Positions 25,951 through 34,763 of a DNA stretch of 64,000 nucleotides are shown here, piece after piece (the stretch's first letter is position 1; each line of letters begins with the position of its first letter). The translations under genes and the position numbers were made by a program. The notes below the pieces were generated by a model, which was given only the letters and a program-made list of their open reading frames with translations, searched no databases and was not told the origin of the DNA. Origin of the DNA: Bacteriovoracaceae bacterium (GTDB taxonomy: Bacteria > Bdellovibrionota > Bacteriovoracia > Bacteriovoracales > Bacteriovoracaceae); assembly GCA_020630335.1 (NCBI GenBank), contig JAHDBN010000002.1, positions 124,001 through 188,000 on the forward strand, in the 5' to 3' direction.

Positions 25951-27030
25951 ATGAAAATCGATTTAAATCCTGCACTTTGCTATGATGATGTCTTAATTGC
26001 CCCTAATTATTCAGAGATTACTCCTGGACAAGTGATAGTAAAAACTAAATTTTCTAAGAATATAACTCTAGATATCCCTTTAATATCAGCTGCTATGGAT
26101 ACCGTAACTGATGGCAAGATGGCGCTTTCAATGGCAAAAGCTGGAGGAATAGGAGTCATTCATAAAAATTACACTCCTGAAAATCAAGCATTAGAGGTAA
26201 AGTTTTTAAAAGATCATGGAAGTTATCAAGTTGCAGGAGCATGTGGAATAGGAGCACATGAAACTCAAAGGGCACAGATTTTAGTAGAAAATGGAGTTGA
26301 TGCACTAGTTATAGACACTGCTCATGGACATTCAAAAGGAGTGATTGATCAAGTTAAGAACTTTAAAAAATTATTTAAAAATATCGATGTAGTTGCTGGA
26401 AATATCGCGACACTGGATGCAGCAAGAGCTTTAGTCGAAGCTGGGGTAGATGGAGTAAAAATAGGAATTGGTCCGGGATCGATTTGTACGACAAGAGTAA
26501 TTGCGGGAATAGGAGTTCCCCAGTTACAAGCATTACTTAATGTGTCCGAGTATTTAAGAAAGCAAGATATACCTTTTATCGCTGATGGTGGGATTCGTTA
26601 TTCTGGTGATATTGTAAAAGCTTTAGCAACAGGAGCTAGTTCAGTAATGTTAGGCTCTTTACTCGCTGCTACTAATGAATCAGCCTCAGAATTAATAGTG
26701 AAAGATGGAGTAACTTATAAAAGGTATAGAGGAATGGGGTCTTTGACTGCGATGGGACTGGGATCTAAAGATAGATATTCTCAAGGAGATATAGAGAATA
26801 AGAGAAAGCTTGTACCAGAGGGGGTAGAGGGAATTATTCCTTCAAAAGGTGCTACAAACGATTTTCTCTATCAATTAGTTGGTGGACTTAGATCAGGGAT
26901 GGGATATATTGGCGCAAAAAACTTAAACGAGCTCTATGAGAAGGCTTGCTTTCAAAAGATTAGTACGACTTCTTTGAAAGAAAACCATCCACATTCTATT
27001 GTTCAGGATATTAAGGCACCGAATTATTAA
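25951..27030 (+). CDS. guaB: IMP dehydrogenase lacking the CBS domains
   Basis: Oxidises IMP to XMP with NAD+, the first committed step to GMP. The catalytic loop is GIGPGSICTTR (Cys179), followed by AGIGVPQ, which is IMPDH-like rather than GMP-reductase-like (Thr-rich). GMGSLTAM and the flap PEGVEGIIPSKG agree. After HKNYTPENQALEV the sequence runs directly into QVAGACGIG, so the CBS pair (about 120 aa) is missing; length is 359 instead of about 490. Start ATG 25951 follows AAGAG. The purine made here would meet the hpt salvage route. Confidence 0.92.
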   Translation: MKIDLNPALCYDDVLIAPNYSEITPGQVIVKTKFSKNITLDIPLISAAMDTVTDGKMALSMAKAGGIGVIHKNYTPENQALEVKFLKDHGSYQVAGACGIGAHETQRAQILVENGVDALVIDTAHGHSKGVIDQVKNFKKLFKNIDVVAGNIATLDAARALVEAGVDGVKIGIGPGSICTTRVIAGIGVPQLQALLNVSEYLRKQDIPFIADGGIRYSGDIVKALATGASSVMLGSLLAATNESASELIVKDGVTYKRYRGMGSLTAMGLGSKDRYSQGDIENKRKLVPEGVEGIIPSKGATNDFLYQLVGGLRSGMGYIGAKNLNELYEKACFQKISTTSLKENHPHSIVQDIKAPNY

Positions 27031-27037
27031 ATAAACA

Positions 27038-27060
27038 GGGATCAAGATATCCTTGATCCC
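27038..27060. terminator. Bidirectional terminator hairpin
   Basis: GGGATCAAG / CTTGATCCC form a perfect 9-bp stem with a 5-base ATATC loop in the 38-bp gap between convergent guaB and the VWA lipoprotein gene. The flanks are AT-rich but the T-tracts are short. It can serve both strands. Confidence 0.75.
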
Positions 27061-27068
27061 TAAGAAAA

Positions 27069-28697
27069 TTAATTAGAAAACTTAATCAAATCAGACTCAG
27101 ACATCTGAACTTGTCCTTTAGTCATTCTCTTTTCAAAAATTCTTAAATAAGATCTACCTGTATTGTTTTGTTCATTTTCATAAACATAAAATCTCATTCT
27201 ATCATTTCCAAAGAAGATATTAACGTCATCTACTGTAACTTCATAACAATTTTGCTGAGTAGCAGGTCTATGCTCAACAAGTTTAACTTTATATTGCATA
27301 GGCTTTAGACCTGGAACTGATGAGTTATCAATCATAGGTGAAGTATTTAATTGAATTTCCTTTGCATTATTTACTGAATCAAAATCAGAATCAACCGTAG
27401 CTGCAGGAGGAGTAGGGTTACTATCATCAGGCCTTTTCGTTGAAGGTAATGAAAATTTATGAAGTAAATGATCAGGAATACTATTTCCATTAGAATCCCA
27501 CTCAAATGGATCAGTGTCATAAACTGACTCTTCACAGTCTGGGATTAAATCATTATCCGTATCAGTCAAAGTTCCTGATGCAATTTCATCTGCATCACAT
27601 TCTTCAAATTCAAATGCAAAGTCAGGATCACACTGGGCATCTTTACAAGGATAACCATCAATACTTACCTTCGCTTCTGCTCCATCTGTAATTCCATTTT
27701 CATCAGAATCAGCCTTTGTTGGATCTGAACCTAAGATAATCTCCCATCTATCAGCTAGTAAATCACCATCATAGTCAGGTTGTAATGATCTAGACTCTAA
27801 ATCCCAAACACTATTTACATTCTCTAAAGTCAAATCAAGTAAAGTAGTGGATACTTTTTTAAAGAAAACTCTTGTAAGCTTATCGTAATCAATTGTTCCT
27901 GTACTTGTATCGAATTGATAAAAATCTCCCTTACCTTTCTTCGCAATCTCTTCAAGTAAATCTTTATTCGCTTGATTAAATGAATTGTAATAGTAACCAG
28001 TGTTAACATTAACGCTCGTGATTGCCGCACCTAATTCTCCATCAGAAGGAAGTTTCATGATTTGCTCTTCTAATTTAAAAAAGATTTGAGAGTAGGGATC
28101 ATTATCATCTGTTGGCTGGCCATCAGATAAGACAACAACAACGTATCTCGATGTAACTAACTCTGTATTATTAGTTCTTGCTTCTTCTAATGCTTTGAGT
28201 GCATCTGCTTCTATAATTGATTTAACAGTATCTTCCCAGGCAAGATAAGGTGTTCCTCCACTATCAGCAGTACTTCCTTTTTGTTGATTAACAACGGAAG
28301 AAAACTCTGCATTAGTTTTTACAAATGGAGCATCTGGTCCACTCAGCGCAGAAGGAGCAACAGTCGCTCTGTTACCAGCAAATTCAACGAGTGTATAGAA
28401 TTCATGATCACTATCAGCTCTATTATCAAGCCATCTAACAAGTGAGTCATATCTTTTTGATCGATCTGGATCTGTCCCACCATTTTGAGATGCATTCGAA
28501 CCAGAAATATCTAGAGTAAAAATAAATTTTAAATCTTGTTTAATCAGAGCAGGATCTAGAGTACAAAAATTAAAGACAGCTTTTCCAAGCTCTGGCGCAA
28601 TTGCAGGGCTAATAGAGTCAACTCCAACAAGTCCTCTTTGGCCACAAGATGAAATCATTAAAGAGATAATCATCATAGGTACAACTAAAGATTTCAT
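27069..28697 (-). CDS. VWA-domain lipoprotein with thrombospondin-3-like repeats (542 aa)
   Basis: The start is ATG 28697, with AAAGGA six bases upstream; an earlier in-frame start adds 33 residues before the leader. The leader MKSLVVPMMIISLMISSC ends in a lipobox (Cys18). The VWA domain (about 55-300) has the MIDAS motif DISGS (Asp63-Ser67) and a later Thr/Asp loop, VVVLSDGQPTDD. Acidic Asp-x-Asp-x-Asp loops (DYDGDLLADRWE, DTDNDLIPDCEE) resemble TSP3 Ca2+-binding repeats. Likely a surface metal-dependent adhesin or a binding partner of another protein; the ligand is unknown. Confidence 0.8.
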   Translation of the reverse strand: MKSLVVPMMIISLMISSCGQRGLVGVDSISPAIAPELGKAVFNFCTLDPALIKQDLKFIFTLDISGSNASQNGGTDPDRSKRYDSLVRWLDNRADSDHEFYTLVEFAGNRATVAPSALSGPDAPFVKTNAEFSSVVNQQKGSTADSGGTPYLAWEDTVKSIIEADALKALEEARTNNTELVTSRYVVVVLSDGQPTDDNDPYSQIFFKLEEQIMKLPSDGELGAAITSVNVNTGYYYNSFNQANKDLLEEIAKKGKGDFYQFDTSTGTIDYDKLTRVFFKKVSTTLLDLTLENVNSVWDLESRSLQPDYDGDLLADRWEIILGSDPTKADSDENGITDGAEAKVSIDGYPCKDAQCDPDFAFEFEECDADEIASGTLTDTDNDLIPDCEESVYDTDPFEWDSNGNSIPDHLLHKFSLPSTKRPDDSNPTPPAATVDSDFDSVNNAKEIQLNTSPMIDNSSVPGLKPMQYKVKLVEHRPATQQNCYEVTVDDVNIFFGNDRMRFYVYENEQNNTGRSYLRIFEKRMTKGQVQMSESDLIKFSN

Positions 28698-29145
28698 AAA
28701 CATTCCTTTGTTATGATCATAATTCGGATAAAAATCAGATTTCTTGAGAGATTTGGAAAAGAGTGCAGAATACACCTTATCTAATGTTTTTTTCATAATG
28801 TCTCCAGTGCTCTTTGAACTTTTATCTGCTTGAGCAACAAAACTGGTTTTATTAAAACATACTTCTAAAAAATAAAGAGCTTATGTGATGTAGTCTAAGA
28901 TTATTAAGTACTTAGGTAGAGTTATTAATGAATGAAATTATAGTGAAAAAGGGTAAAGGTGCTAAAAAATATTGGCATGGTAGTTTTTCCTGATTTTTTT
29001 ACCTTGCTCATAGATTTATACCTTTTTGAATTATTTCTAGTTTTGCATGAGAAAATGTGTCCCAGCTTTAAGAAAAGTGATTCAAGGAGATTCAATGTTA
29101 GATTGTCTCTCCTTGAGATTTTTAGTTGTTATTCTTACTTCTTTG
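28698..29145. other. Non-coding gap between minus-strand genes
   Basis: This 448-bp gap holds the upstream region of the VWA lipoprotein and the terminator at 29082-29116. A possible 21-codon plus-strand frame (28928-28993) is noted as a finding. The 71-codon frame at 28959-29174 has no ribosome site or protein-like composition. I see no convincing gene here. Confidence 0.5.
29082..29116 (-). terminator. Terminator-like hairpin
   Basis: TCAAGGAGA / TCTCCTTGA form a perfect 9-bp stem with a 17-base loop, 30 bases beyond the stop of the minus-strand gene at 29146. The flanks are T-rich on both strands (TTTTT at 29119-29123 on plus, ACTTTTCTT on minus), so it may act in either direction. Confidence 0.5.
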
Positions 29146-30594
29146 CTAGTATTTTTTCACTATCCCACATTTAAGACCTGTTAGTGCTATTTTATCTGTG
29201 GGCTTGAGAGGAAGTTTTCCAAGTTTTGATTGCTTATAGGTTTTACTTCCAAGATTTAGTACTAAAGTTTTTGGGCCAAGCCTTTCTAGAACTCTTGCAT
29301 AGTGCTCAGATTTTTTGGGGTAGACAGAAAAGAAGCTACTAGAAAACTTAGGATCAATGATAAAGCCATTATTTTTTTCACTTTCAGAGAGTTGAATTTG
29401 ATCATTACAAGTATTTTTTAGGAAATTATTACGATGAAGATTATAAGATATCTGTAATGAAAAATTATTAGTTGCCACTAAAAACTCAGGAGCTTTTTTG
29501 TTCTTGTGAAAAGGAGTCCGGTTTTGGTAATTTTGAATGAAGATACTTTTAGAATAAATATAGCCTTTATAGTATTGATTGAACTCGGTGATTCGTGAAT
29601 CTTTACCTAGAGTATATCGAATTGGTTTAATGTACCCACCTGTGACAAGACCCTTTCTGTTAAAATCAATTATATCACTTACATCCATTTGTATTTTTTC
29701 CCCACTATCGGCTAGTAAGTTACGGTACAAAGTTGAAGAAAGCATTGTATCAAGTCTAGTAACTTTTCCGTTTGGATAGAAAGTGACAGATGCAGAAGGT
29801 TTAGAAGGATCTAAAAAATATTTTTCTCCTTGTATCAAGATAAAGATATTTTTATTCAAGTCATAGATTTTTTTCACAGTACCATTCTCGTGGAAATGTA
29901 GGTGGAAGCTATTACTTCTGTTGTGGATTTTTGATAAGAAATACTTTTTACCTTGCATGCTCACAAAAGAATTATTTGAGTTCATGCCTACACCTGATTT
30001 AGATCCATAGGCTATTAATTCTTGAAGTTTTAATCCCTCATCGAATGTAGCAATAATACGAGATCGAAAGTAGTTAGGGTTGTCTTTAACATCAAGGGAT
30101 ATATTAAGATTTTCTTGTTGGGGGTAATGAAAATAACAATCTTTTGCTTCTGTCGTAGTGCATTTCATGTTTTTTATTTTGAAGTCTCTGGATAAAGTTA
30201 CTGAAGTAAAATTAAATCTTAATCCTGTGCTCAAATCTTGATAATTACCTTCAAGCGCAGGTGCTTCATATGTATTATTTCCTGATAGCCAATAATCTCG
30301 AGACTTACAGTTCTCACCCTTGAAAGAGAGTGTTACCTTATTTTTTATAGTTATTTGAGTTTTATATGTTTTTATAGTGACGGGCTTTTCTAATAGGTAT
30401 TGGCAACGAGTAGCTATAGGTTTGTGATCATCAGAATAATCGGTGCTATAAGTAAGCGGTTTTGCGTAAACTTTTATTTTGTGAGTATTGCCTTCATCAT
30501 CTTTTATTTTAAATGTTCTCTTTGCAATGCTATTGCTTGATGCATAGGTGAGGGTTGATAATAATAATACTCCGAGTATTCTGCTTTTTTTCAT
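29146..30594 (-). CDS. Exported protein of unknown function (482 aa)
   Basis: A Sec leader MKKSRILGVLLLSTLTYASS is followed by a long beta-rich mature region with regularly spaced aromatic residues. There is no lipobox. Two cysteine pairs are possible (for example CQYLLEK, CKSRDYW, CTTTEAKDC). Repeated motifs such as KYFLSKIH and KYFLDPSKP with an intervening GTVKKIYDL / GKVTRLDTM suggest MORN- or toxin-antitoxin-like WxxNG repeats, but this is not certain. AGGAG precedes the ATG. Function unknown. Confidence 0.7.
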   Translation of the reverse strand: MKKSRILGVLLLSTLTYASSNSIAKRTFKIKDDEGNTHKIKVYAKPLTYSTDYSDDHKPIATRCQYLLEKPVTIKTYKTQITIKNKVTLSFKGENCKSRDYWLSGNNTYEAPALEGNYQDLSTGLRFNFTSVTLSRDFKIKNMKCTTTEAKDCYFHYPQQENLNISLDVKDNPNYFRSRIIATFDEGLKLQELIAYGSKSGVGMNSNNSFVSMQGKKYFLSKIHNRSNSFHLHFHENGTVKKIYDLNKNIFILIQGEKYFLDPSKPSASVTFYPNGKVTRLDTMLSSTLYRNLLADSGEKIQMDVSDIIDFNRKGLVTGGYIKPIRYTLGKDSRITEFNQYYKGYIYSKSIFIQNYQNRTPFHKNKKAPEFLVATNNFSLQISYNLHRNNFLKNTCNDQIQLSESEKNNGFIIDPKFSSSFFSVYPKKSEHYARVLERLGPKTLVLNLGSKTYKQSKLGKLPLKPTDKIALTGLKCGIVKKY

Positions 30595-30895
30595 TTTAAT
30601 CTCCTAGTTTTTTATTTTTTCTGATGAGAATATAGAATTTGTTGATTGTGAGCTACTTATTTCATAAGAAGTATTGTGATTTTCTGAGGCGAATTTGCCA
30701 CACCTTATTTCTTTAATAATGTGATTTACAACGAAGAGTTGTTATTGAAAGTACAATGTTAGATAGGAATACCAAAACTAATCGATTATTTATCATTGTG
30801 TTTTTTTATGAGCGTTGCTATATTCGACTCAATTTAAAAGAATGAAAGCAACCATGTTTAAATTCAAAATGAGATACCAGCTAAGAAGGAGCTTT
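30595..30895. other. Divergent intergenic region
   Basis: About 300 bases separate the divergent 482-aa and 231-aa exported protein genes. It must carry both promoters, but I found no pair of hexamers I trust. A 29-codon frame at about 30758 has no ribosome site. No RNA gene was recognised. Confidence 0.45.
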
Positions 30896-31591
30896 ATGAA
30901 AAACATCTTAATACTTAATTTTTTATTATCTTTAAACCTTTTATCCTACGAGACACCTTCTTCGTATTATGAAATATCTTCAATAAAAGAACTCGAGAAT
31001 GTAGATATAACTAAATTTGTAATGAAACATAGTAAACCCAAAAATAAAAATAGTGGTATTAGTTTTAAAGAGTGCAAAATGAGAGTTTGGTCTGATAATT
31101 CAACTTCTATTGCTGCCGAGATAAGGTATTCAGATACAAAAATTTTTGAATATAGGGTCATTCCAGACTTCACTGATTTCAATATAATATTTGGGAACAG
31201 GTTAATAACACATTTGGTAAGAAATGGACTTTGTGGGAAAAATACTCCTAGAGAAAAACGAAGTTTGTTTCACGAGATACAAGATAAGCACATTATTTTG
31301 ACTTCAACTGACGAGCAATTAATTTCCATGGCTAAAAAGAAAGCACCTTTGATTACTTTGAACAATTTCTTTACTGGGATTTATTATAAATCTTGCAGAT
31401 TTGTGTATACAAGATATGAGGATAGCTCTTCTTCCGCTAGACAGAGTGAACCTGACTATGGAAAGCATTCAGCTCAAATTGATATAAATGGAATTACGAG
31501 CAAAGAGATTTATTATAAATCAGACTCTAAATTAGCAGAATTAGTGACTTCTTTTAGAGACCTTGTGGGGCATGGTACTGCTTGCAAATAA
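30896..31591 (+). CDS. Exported protein of unknown function (231 aa)
   Basis: The ATG at 30896 has AAGGAG 4 bases upstream (AAGGAGCTTTATG); a longer frame starting at 30815 has no such site and would bury the leader. The leader MKNILILNFLLSLNLLSYE is a Sec signal. Five cysteines in the mature part (including CKMRV, GLCGK, SCRFVY, TACK) suggest disulfides. The C-terminus is CK*. The gene is followed by a strong terminator, so it is likely monocistronic. No family recognised. Confidence 0.65.
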   Translation: MKNILILNFLLSLNLLSYETPSSYYEISSIKELENVDITKFVMKHSKPKNKNSGISFKECKMRVWSDNSTSIAAEIRYSDTKIFEYRVIPDFTDFNIIFGNRLITHLVRNGLCGKNTPREKRSLFHEIQDKHIILTSTDEQLISMAKKKAPLITLNNFFTGIYYKSCRFVYTRYEDSSSSARQSEPDYGKHSAQIDINGITSKEIYYKSDSKLAELVTSFRDLVGHGTACK

Positions 31592-31614
31592 AAACTACGA
31601 AATTATATCAATCT

Positions 31615-31643
31615 AAAAACGCTAGAAAAGTCCTAGCGTTTTT
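31615..31643 (+). terminator. Rho-independent terminator
   Basis: AAAAACGCTAG / CTAGCGTTTTT give an 11-bp stem with a 7-base loop (AAAAGTC) and a built-in T-run, 24 bases after the stop of the 231-aa gene. The A-run on the other arm makes it usable on the minus strand as well. Confidence 0.9.
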
Positions 31644-31745
31644 AGATGTTTAAGAAATAAACTCAACAAATCCTAATAAAGATAGTCATTGATTTCTTCT
31701 CAGTATTTGACGCTAGCAAGCACATGGCTTGAGCTAAATTTTATA

Positions 31746-31913
31746 TTACTTCCAAAAAGCTTGATGAAACAAATCCTTTCTATCTTTAATCTTATTAGGA
31801 GTCATACTTTTTAACTTTTTCATCGAACGACGAGGCTTTAAAACTCTTTTTTTCACAGATTCTTGGATTTTGAGGGGCATGTCTTCTTGAATATTTTTTT
31901 TGAGATTTTCCAT
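31746..31913 (-). CDS. Small basic protein (55 aa)
   Basis: Translating the minus strand from ATG 31913 gives MENLKKNIQEDMPLKIQESV, then KKRVLKPRRSMKKLKSMTPN and a C-terminus KIKDRKDLFHQAFWK. AAGGA lies six bases before the ATG (AAAGGAATTATTATG). The protein is strongly basic (Lys/Arg about one third) with no cysteine. Upstream is a long hairpin. It may bind RNA or DNA. It is in an otherwise empty 540-bp gap, and I recognise no family. Confidence 0.6.
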   Translation of the reverse strand: MENLKKNIQEDMPLKIQESVKKRVLKPRRSMKKLKSMTPNKIKDRKDLFHQAFWK

Positions 31914-31935
31914 AATAATTCCTTTGGCCTCTGAG

Positions 31936-31973
31936 GCTTAAGGTATTATTATGCAGGTAGTAATACTTTAAGC
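31936..31973 (-). promoter_or_regulatory. Long 5' leader hairpin of the 55-aa gene
   Basis: The arms GCTTAAGGTATTATTA and TAGTAATACTTTAAGC pair over 16 bp, with two G-U pairs, around a 6-base loop. The hairpin lies 22 bases upstream of the small ORF's start codon on the minus strand. It could be an operator palindrome, an attenuator or a protein-binding RNA element. Confidence 0.5.
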
Positions 31974-32135
31974 ATCAGTGTTAAATGATGAAGTAATCAA
32001 TACCATTCTCCTTTTAGGGTTTCCAAGTTTCTTTTGTTTTAGTAAAAGAACTTGTAGTTTTTATATATTCTAACACGCATTGTTATATTTGTGAATTTAG
32101 GCAGGAATAGCTAAGTAGCTAAAAAGAGGAAAAAG

Positions 32136-33758
32136 TTGAGTATCAATCCTTATTCATTGTTAAGATTTAATCAAGAGTCTTACTCCTTGGAAGAAATGGT
32201 TGAAAACTTTGAAACCCTCACTCATTTACCTTTATGGCCTTTATATTTTTTATTAAGAAATGGAACCGCTAGAGATATTGCCCTTGCTTTACCTAAGCTA
32301 GATTCTAAGCAAAGAGAGTTTATCTTTGATCTTGATCTTTGGAAAAAGCAAGATTTTGATTTAGAAAATTATGAAAAATGGATAGAGATTCTCTATATTT
32401 CTCAAAATGAAGAAATCATAAAAGAATTCACTCAGCATCCACATTTCTTAGTTTATTTAAGAGGTAGATTAAATATCTACACTCACAATATAGAACATCC
32501 CGTTTATCCTAATAGCGATGATTTTTTTATTACCGATGATTTTTGTTACCTAGTAGAGTATGACAAAGATTATAAATTAGCAGAAGAATTAAAGTTTTTT
32601 CTCACCGTTTTTTATTCAGCCAGAGGAGTAGAGGCAGCTCAAGCTTTATTGATGGAAGTGGTAAATGAAAGTTTTTTTCAACTACAAGAAAATGCCTATA
32701 AGGTTAAAAAGTCTAGACTAGATGAAACGGGTTATGTTGATTTTTATGATGCTCTTGAGAATAAGAAAATACTAAAGATTAAAGAAATAGAAACCTTCAT
32801 CCTTTCTAAATTTACGAAGAAATATCTTTTAACAGTAGAAGAGAAACTTGGAACTGATATTAGAGTTTTAGAGACATCTAGAGATGGCAATGATATTCAC
32901 AACGAAATCAGAAATGAGATTTCTAAAATTGAAAATGAAAAAATTATTAATTTTCTTCCAACTGATTATATTAGAACGATCAATGCGAATTTTGTTTTAA
33001 ATGAAAGTTTTCAAAAAATTGAAGGAGAGTTACAAGCTGATTCTGAAAAAGTTCAATCATTTATTACATTAGGCTTTGATTATATTATTACAAATTACAC
33101 TGAGAAGTTATCTACAGATTCTTTATTTGAATTCTTTTCATTTAAAGATTTAGAGCATATAGGGCGATCTTTAGTTCTAGGTCAAATTCATAAGATGAAA
33201 ACAGTACTTAAGAATTTTGATTTTAGCCATGACGATGATTTCCTTGGAGATTTCTTTAAAATTTTCTTGCAAGATATTTTTGAGTTAGATGTGAAGTTTA
33301 AATATAAAGATGTATTACAACTTATTTCTAATGTTAAAATCTATAAGGTCTTCTATCAAAAATCTCAACTTCTTATTGATCTAAGTGCTTTGATGAAGCA
33401 ATTTAAAAATGAAATTAGTAATTATAAAGAAATTACCTATCTGAATTATCGTTTTGAAGATCTTGATTTTGAGGGCCTATTCTTAACAAGATATATAAAG
33501 CATTGCCTTGGACTTGATAATAAATTGAGTTATGGAATGGAGATTAATGAGTTTAAAAAGTATATAAAAGAAAAAAATCCTTCTAAAGAGAATCATATAA
33601 AAGATTTTATTCAAGAATTTGAGCTAGATATTATCGAAAACCTAGAAATGTATCTTAGTGAGCTATGTATTGATCATTTTTCTCATTTAGAAAAAGATGA
33701 TCTAGCTGAAGAAGATTATAAATTTGTTAGTGGTGTCCTGCTTACATCTGCTGAATAA
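32136..33758 (+). CDS. DUF6178 family protein (540 aa)
   Basis: Features of the family as I recall them include the N-terminal SYSLEEMVENFETLTHLP, a repeat-like RNGTARDIALALPKL and FIFDLDLWKKQDF. The protein is hydrophilic, helical and without signal peptide, so it is probably cytosolic. Start is TTG 32136 behind GAGGA with a 5-base spacing. Its last codons overlap the convergent hemE gene by 17 bases. The function of this family is unknown; it is mostly seen in deltaproteobacterial-type genomes. Confidence 0.75.
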   Translation: MSINPYSLLRFNQESYSLEEMVENFETLTHLPLWPLYFLLRNGTARDIALALPKLDSKQREFIFDLDLWKKQDFDLENYEKWIEILYISQNEEIIKEFTQHPHFLVYLRGRLNIYTHNIEHPVYPNSDDFFITDDFCYLVEYDKDYKLAEELKFFLTVFYSARGVEAAQALLMEVVNESFFQLQENAYKVKKSRLDETGYVDFYDALENKKILKIKEIETFILSKFTKKYLLTVEEKLGTDIRVLETSRDGNDIHNEIRNEISKIENEKIINFLPTDYIRTINANFVLNESFQKIEGELQADSEKVQSFITLGFDYIITNYTEKLSTDSLFEFFSFKDLEHIGRSLVLGQIHKMKTVLKNFDFSHDDDFLGDFFKIFLQDIFELDVKFKYKDVLQLISNVKIYKVFYQKSQLLIDLSALMKQFKNEISNYKEITYLNYRFEDLDFEGLFLTRYIKHCLGLDNKLSYGMEINEFKKYIKEKNPSKENHIKDFIQEFELDIIENLEMYLSELCIDHFSHLEKDDLAEEDYKFVSGVLLTSAE

Positions 33759-34761
33759 ACTTAACAGCTTTTCTGACATTATCTTCAGGTGTTTTGACTA
33801 AAACGCCATGTCCAAGTCCTGCGATCCACTTTTTCTTTAAATCACCAAGCTCTTGAATCTTAGCTTTATAAGCTTCTAAGTTCTTTTCAAGATCATTCCA
33901 TTCTAAGTGTAGCCACACGGGATCAATATTTCCTTGAATATAGTATTTATCCCCAAGAGTTTTTAGGGCCTCAACTAAGTCACATCTCCAATCAATTCCT
34001 AAGACATCTATAGAGCTTGCATCCAAATCTTTTAAATAACGAAGGTGAGTAAGTTTAGAATAATAAATAATTTTTTTATCAGGATGATTTTTCTTTACTG
34101 AACCAGTGATCATCGTCATTACGGGCTTAATGAATCTCATATAGTCTTCATAGCAAAGCTCACCTACAGCTGTATCAAATAAACAAATTGCATCAGCTCC
34201 AGCATTTAGCTGCATCGAAATATTCTCTAGAAGATTTGGGAGAAGAATATCTAAAAACTTATTCCAGCGCCCATCATAGAGTCCTTGCTTTGAATTAACT
34301 AATGATCCCTTGTGTCCACCTTCGGTTGCATAAGTATAAAGAGTAAAAGGTGCTCCAACAAAACCTAATAGTGTCACGTTAGCTGGTAATTTTTCTTTTA
34401 AAAGAGAGCAAGTGTCAGATTGAAAAGTATAAAAATCTTTTGCTGGTTTAATAATTTTTACTTTTTCATATTGAGAATGAGTATCTAGATAAGTCTCAAG
34501 TTTAGGAGGTCCATCGTTATAATGAAGGCCTAGATTCATTTGCTCTAATGGGAATAATAAATCTGAAAACATAATGGCAGCATTAAAACCAAAATCTTCA
34601 ATAGGGCCAAGAGTTACCTCGCAGGCAAGCTCAGGGTTTTTACAAAGCTCCATGAAAGAATGTTTTTTTCTAAATCCTTGGTAGTGCCAATGGTATCTTC
34701 CTGCTTGTCTCATGAACCACACAGGTTGTATGTCTTGGTCTCTGTTTTCAAAAATATTCAT
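33742..34761 (-). CDS. hemE: Uroporphyrinogen decarboxylase
   Basis: Removes four carboxyl groups from uroporphyrinogen III to give coproporphyrinogen III. VWFMRQAGRYHWHY carries the substrate-binding Arg, and IMFSDLLFPLE carries the catalytic Asp. The C-terminal GLGHGV matches the family. Length 339 is normal. It follows the response-regulator gene by 2 bases in the haem operon and overlaps the convergent DUF6178 gene at its 3' end. Confidence 0.96.
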   Translation of the reverse strand: MNIFENRDQDIQPVWFMRQAGRYHWHYQGFRKKHSFMELCKNPELACEVTLGPIEDFGFNAAIMFSDLLFPLEQMNLGLHYNDGPPKLETYLDTHSQYEKVKIIKPAKDFYTFQSDTCSLLKEKLPANVTLLGFVGAPFTLYTYATEGGHKGSLVNSKQGLYDGRWNKFLDILLPNLLENISMQLNAGADAICLFDTAVGELCYEDYMRFIKPVMTMITGSVKKNHPDKKIIYYSKLTHLRYLKDLDASSIDVLGIDWRCDLVEALKTLGDKYYIQGNIDPVWLHLEWNDLEKNLEAYKAKIQELGDLKKKWIAGLGHGVLVKTPEDNVRKAVKFIQQM

Positions 34762-34763
34762 TA

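Noticed and set aside
28959-29174. A 71-codon plus-strand frame before the 482-aa gene
   Set aside because: No Shine-Dalgarno, overlaps the 3' end of the minus-strand gene and the terminator, and shows no motif.
30815-30895. Earlier start for the 231-aa exported protein
   Set aside because: The longer N-terminus hides a clean signal peptide and lacks the AAGGAG that precedes 30896.
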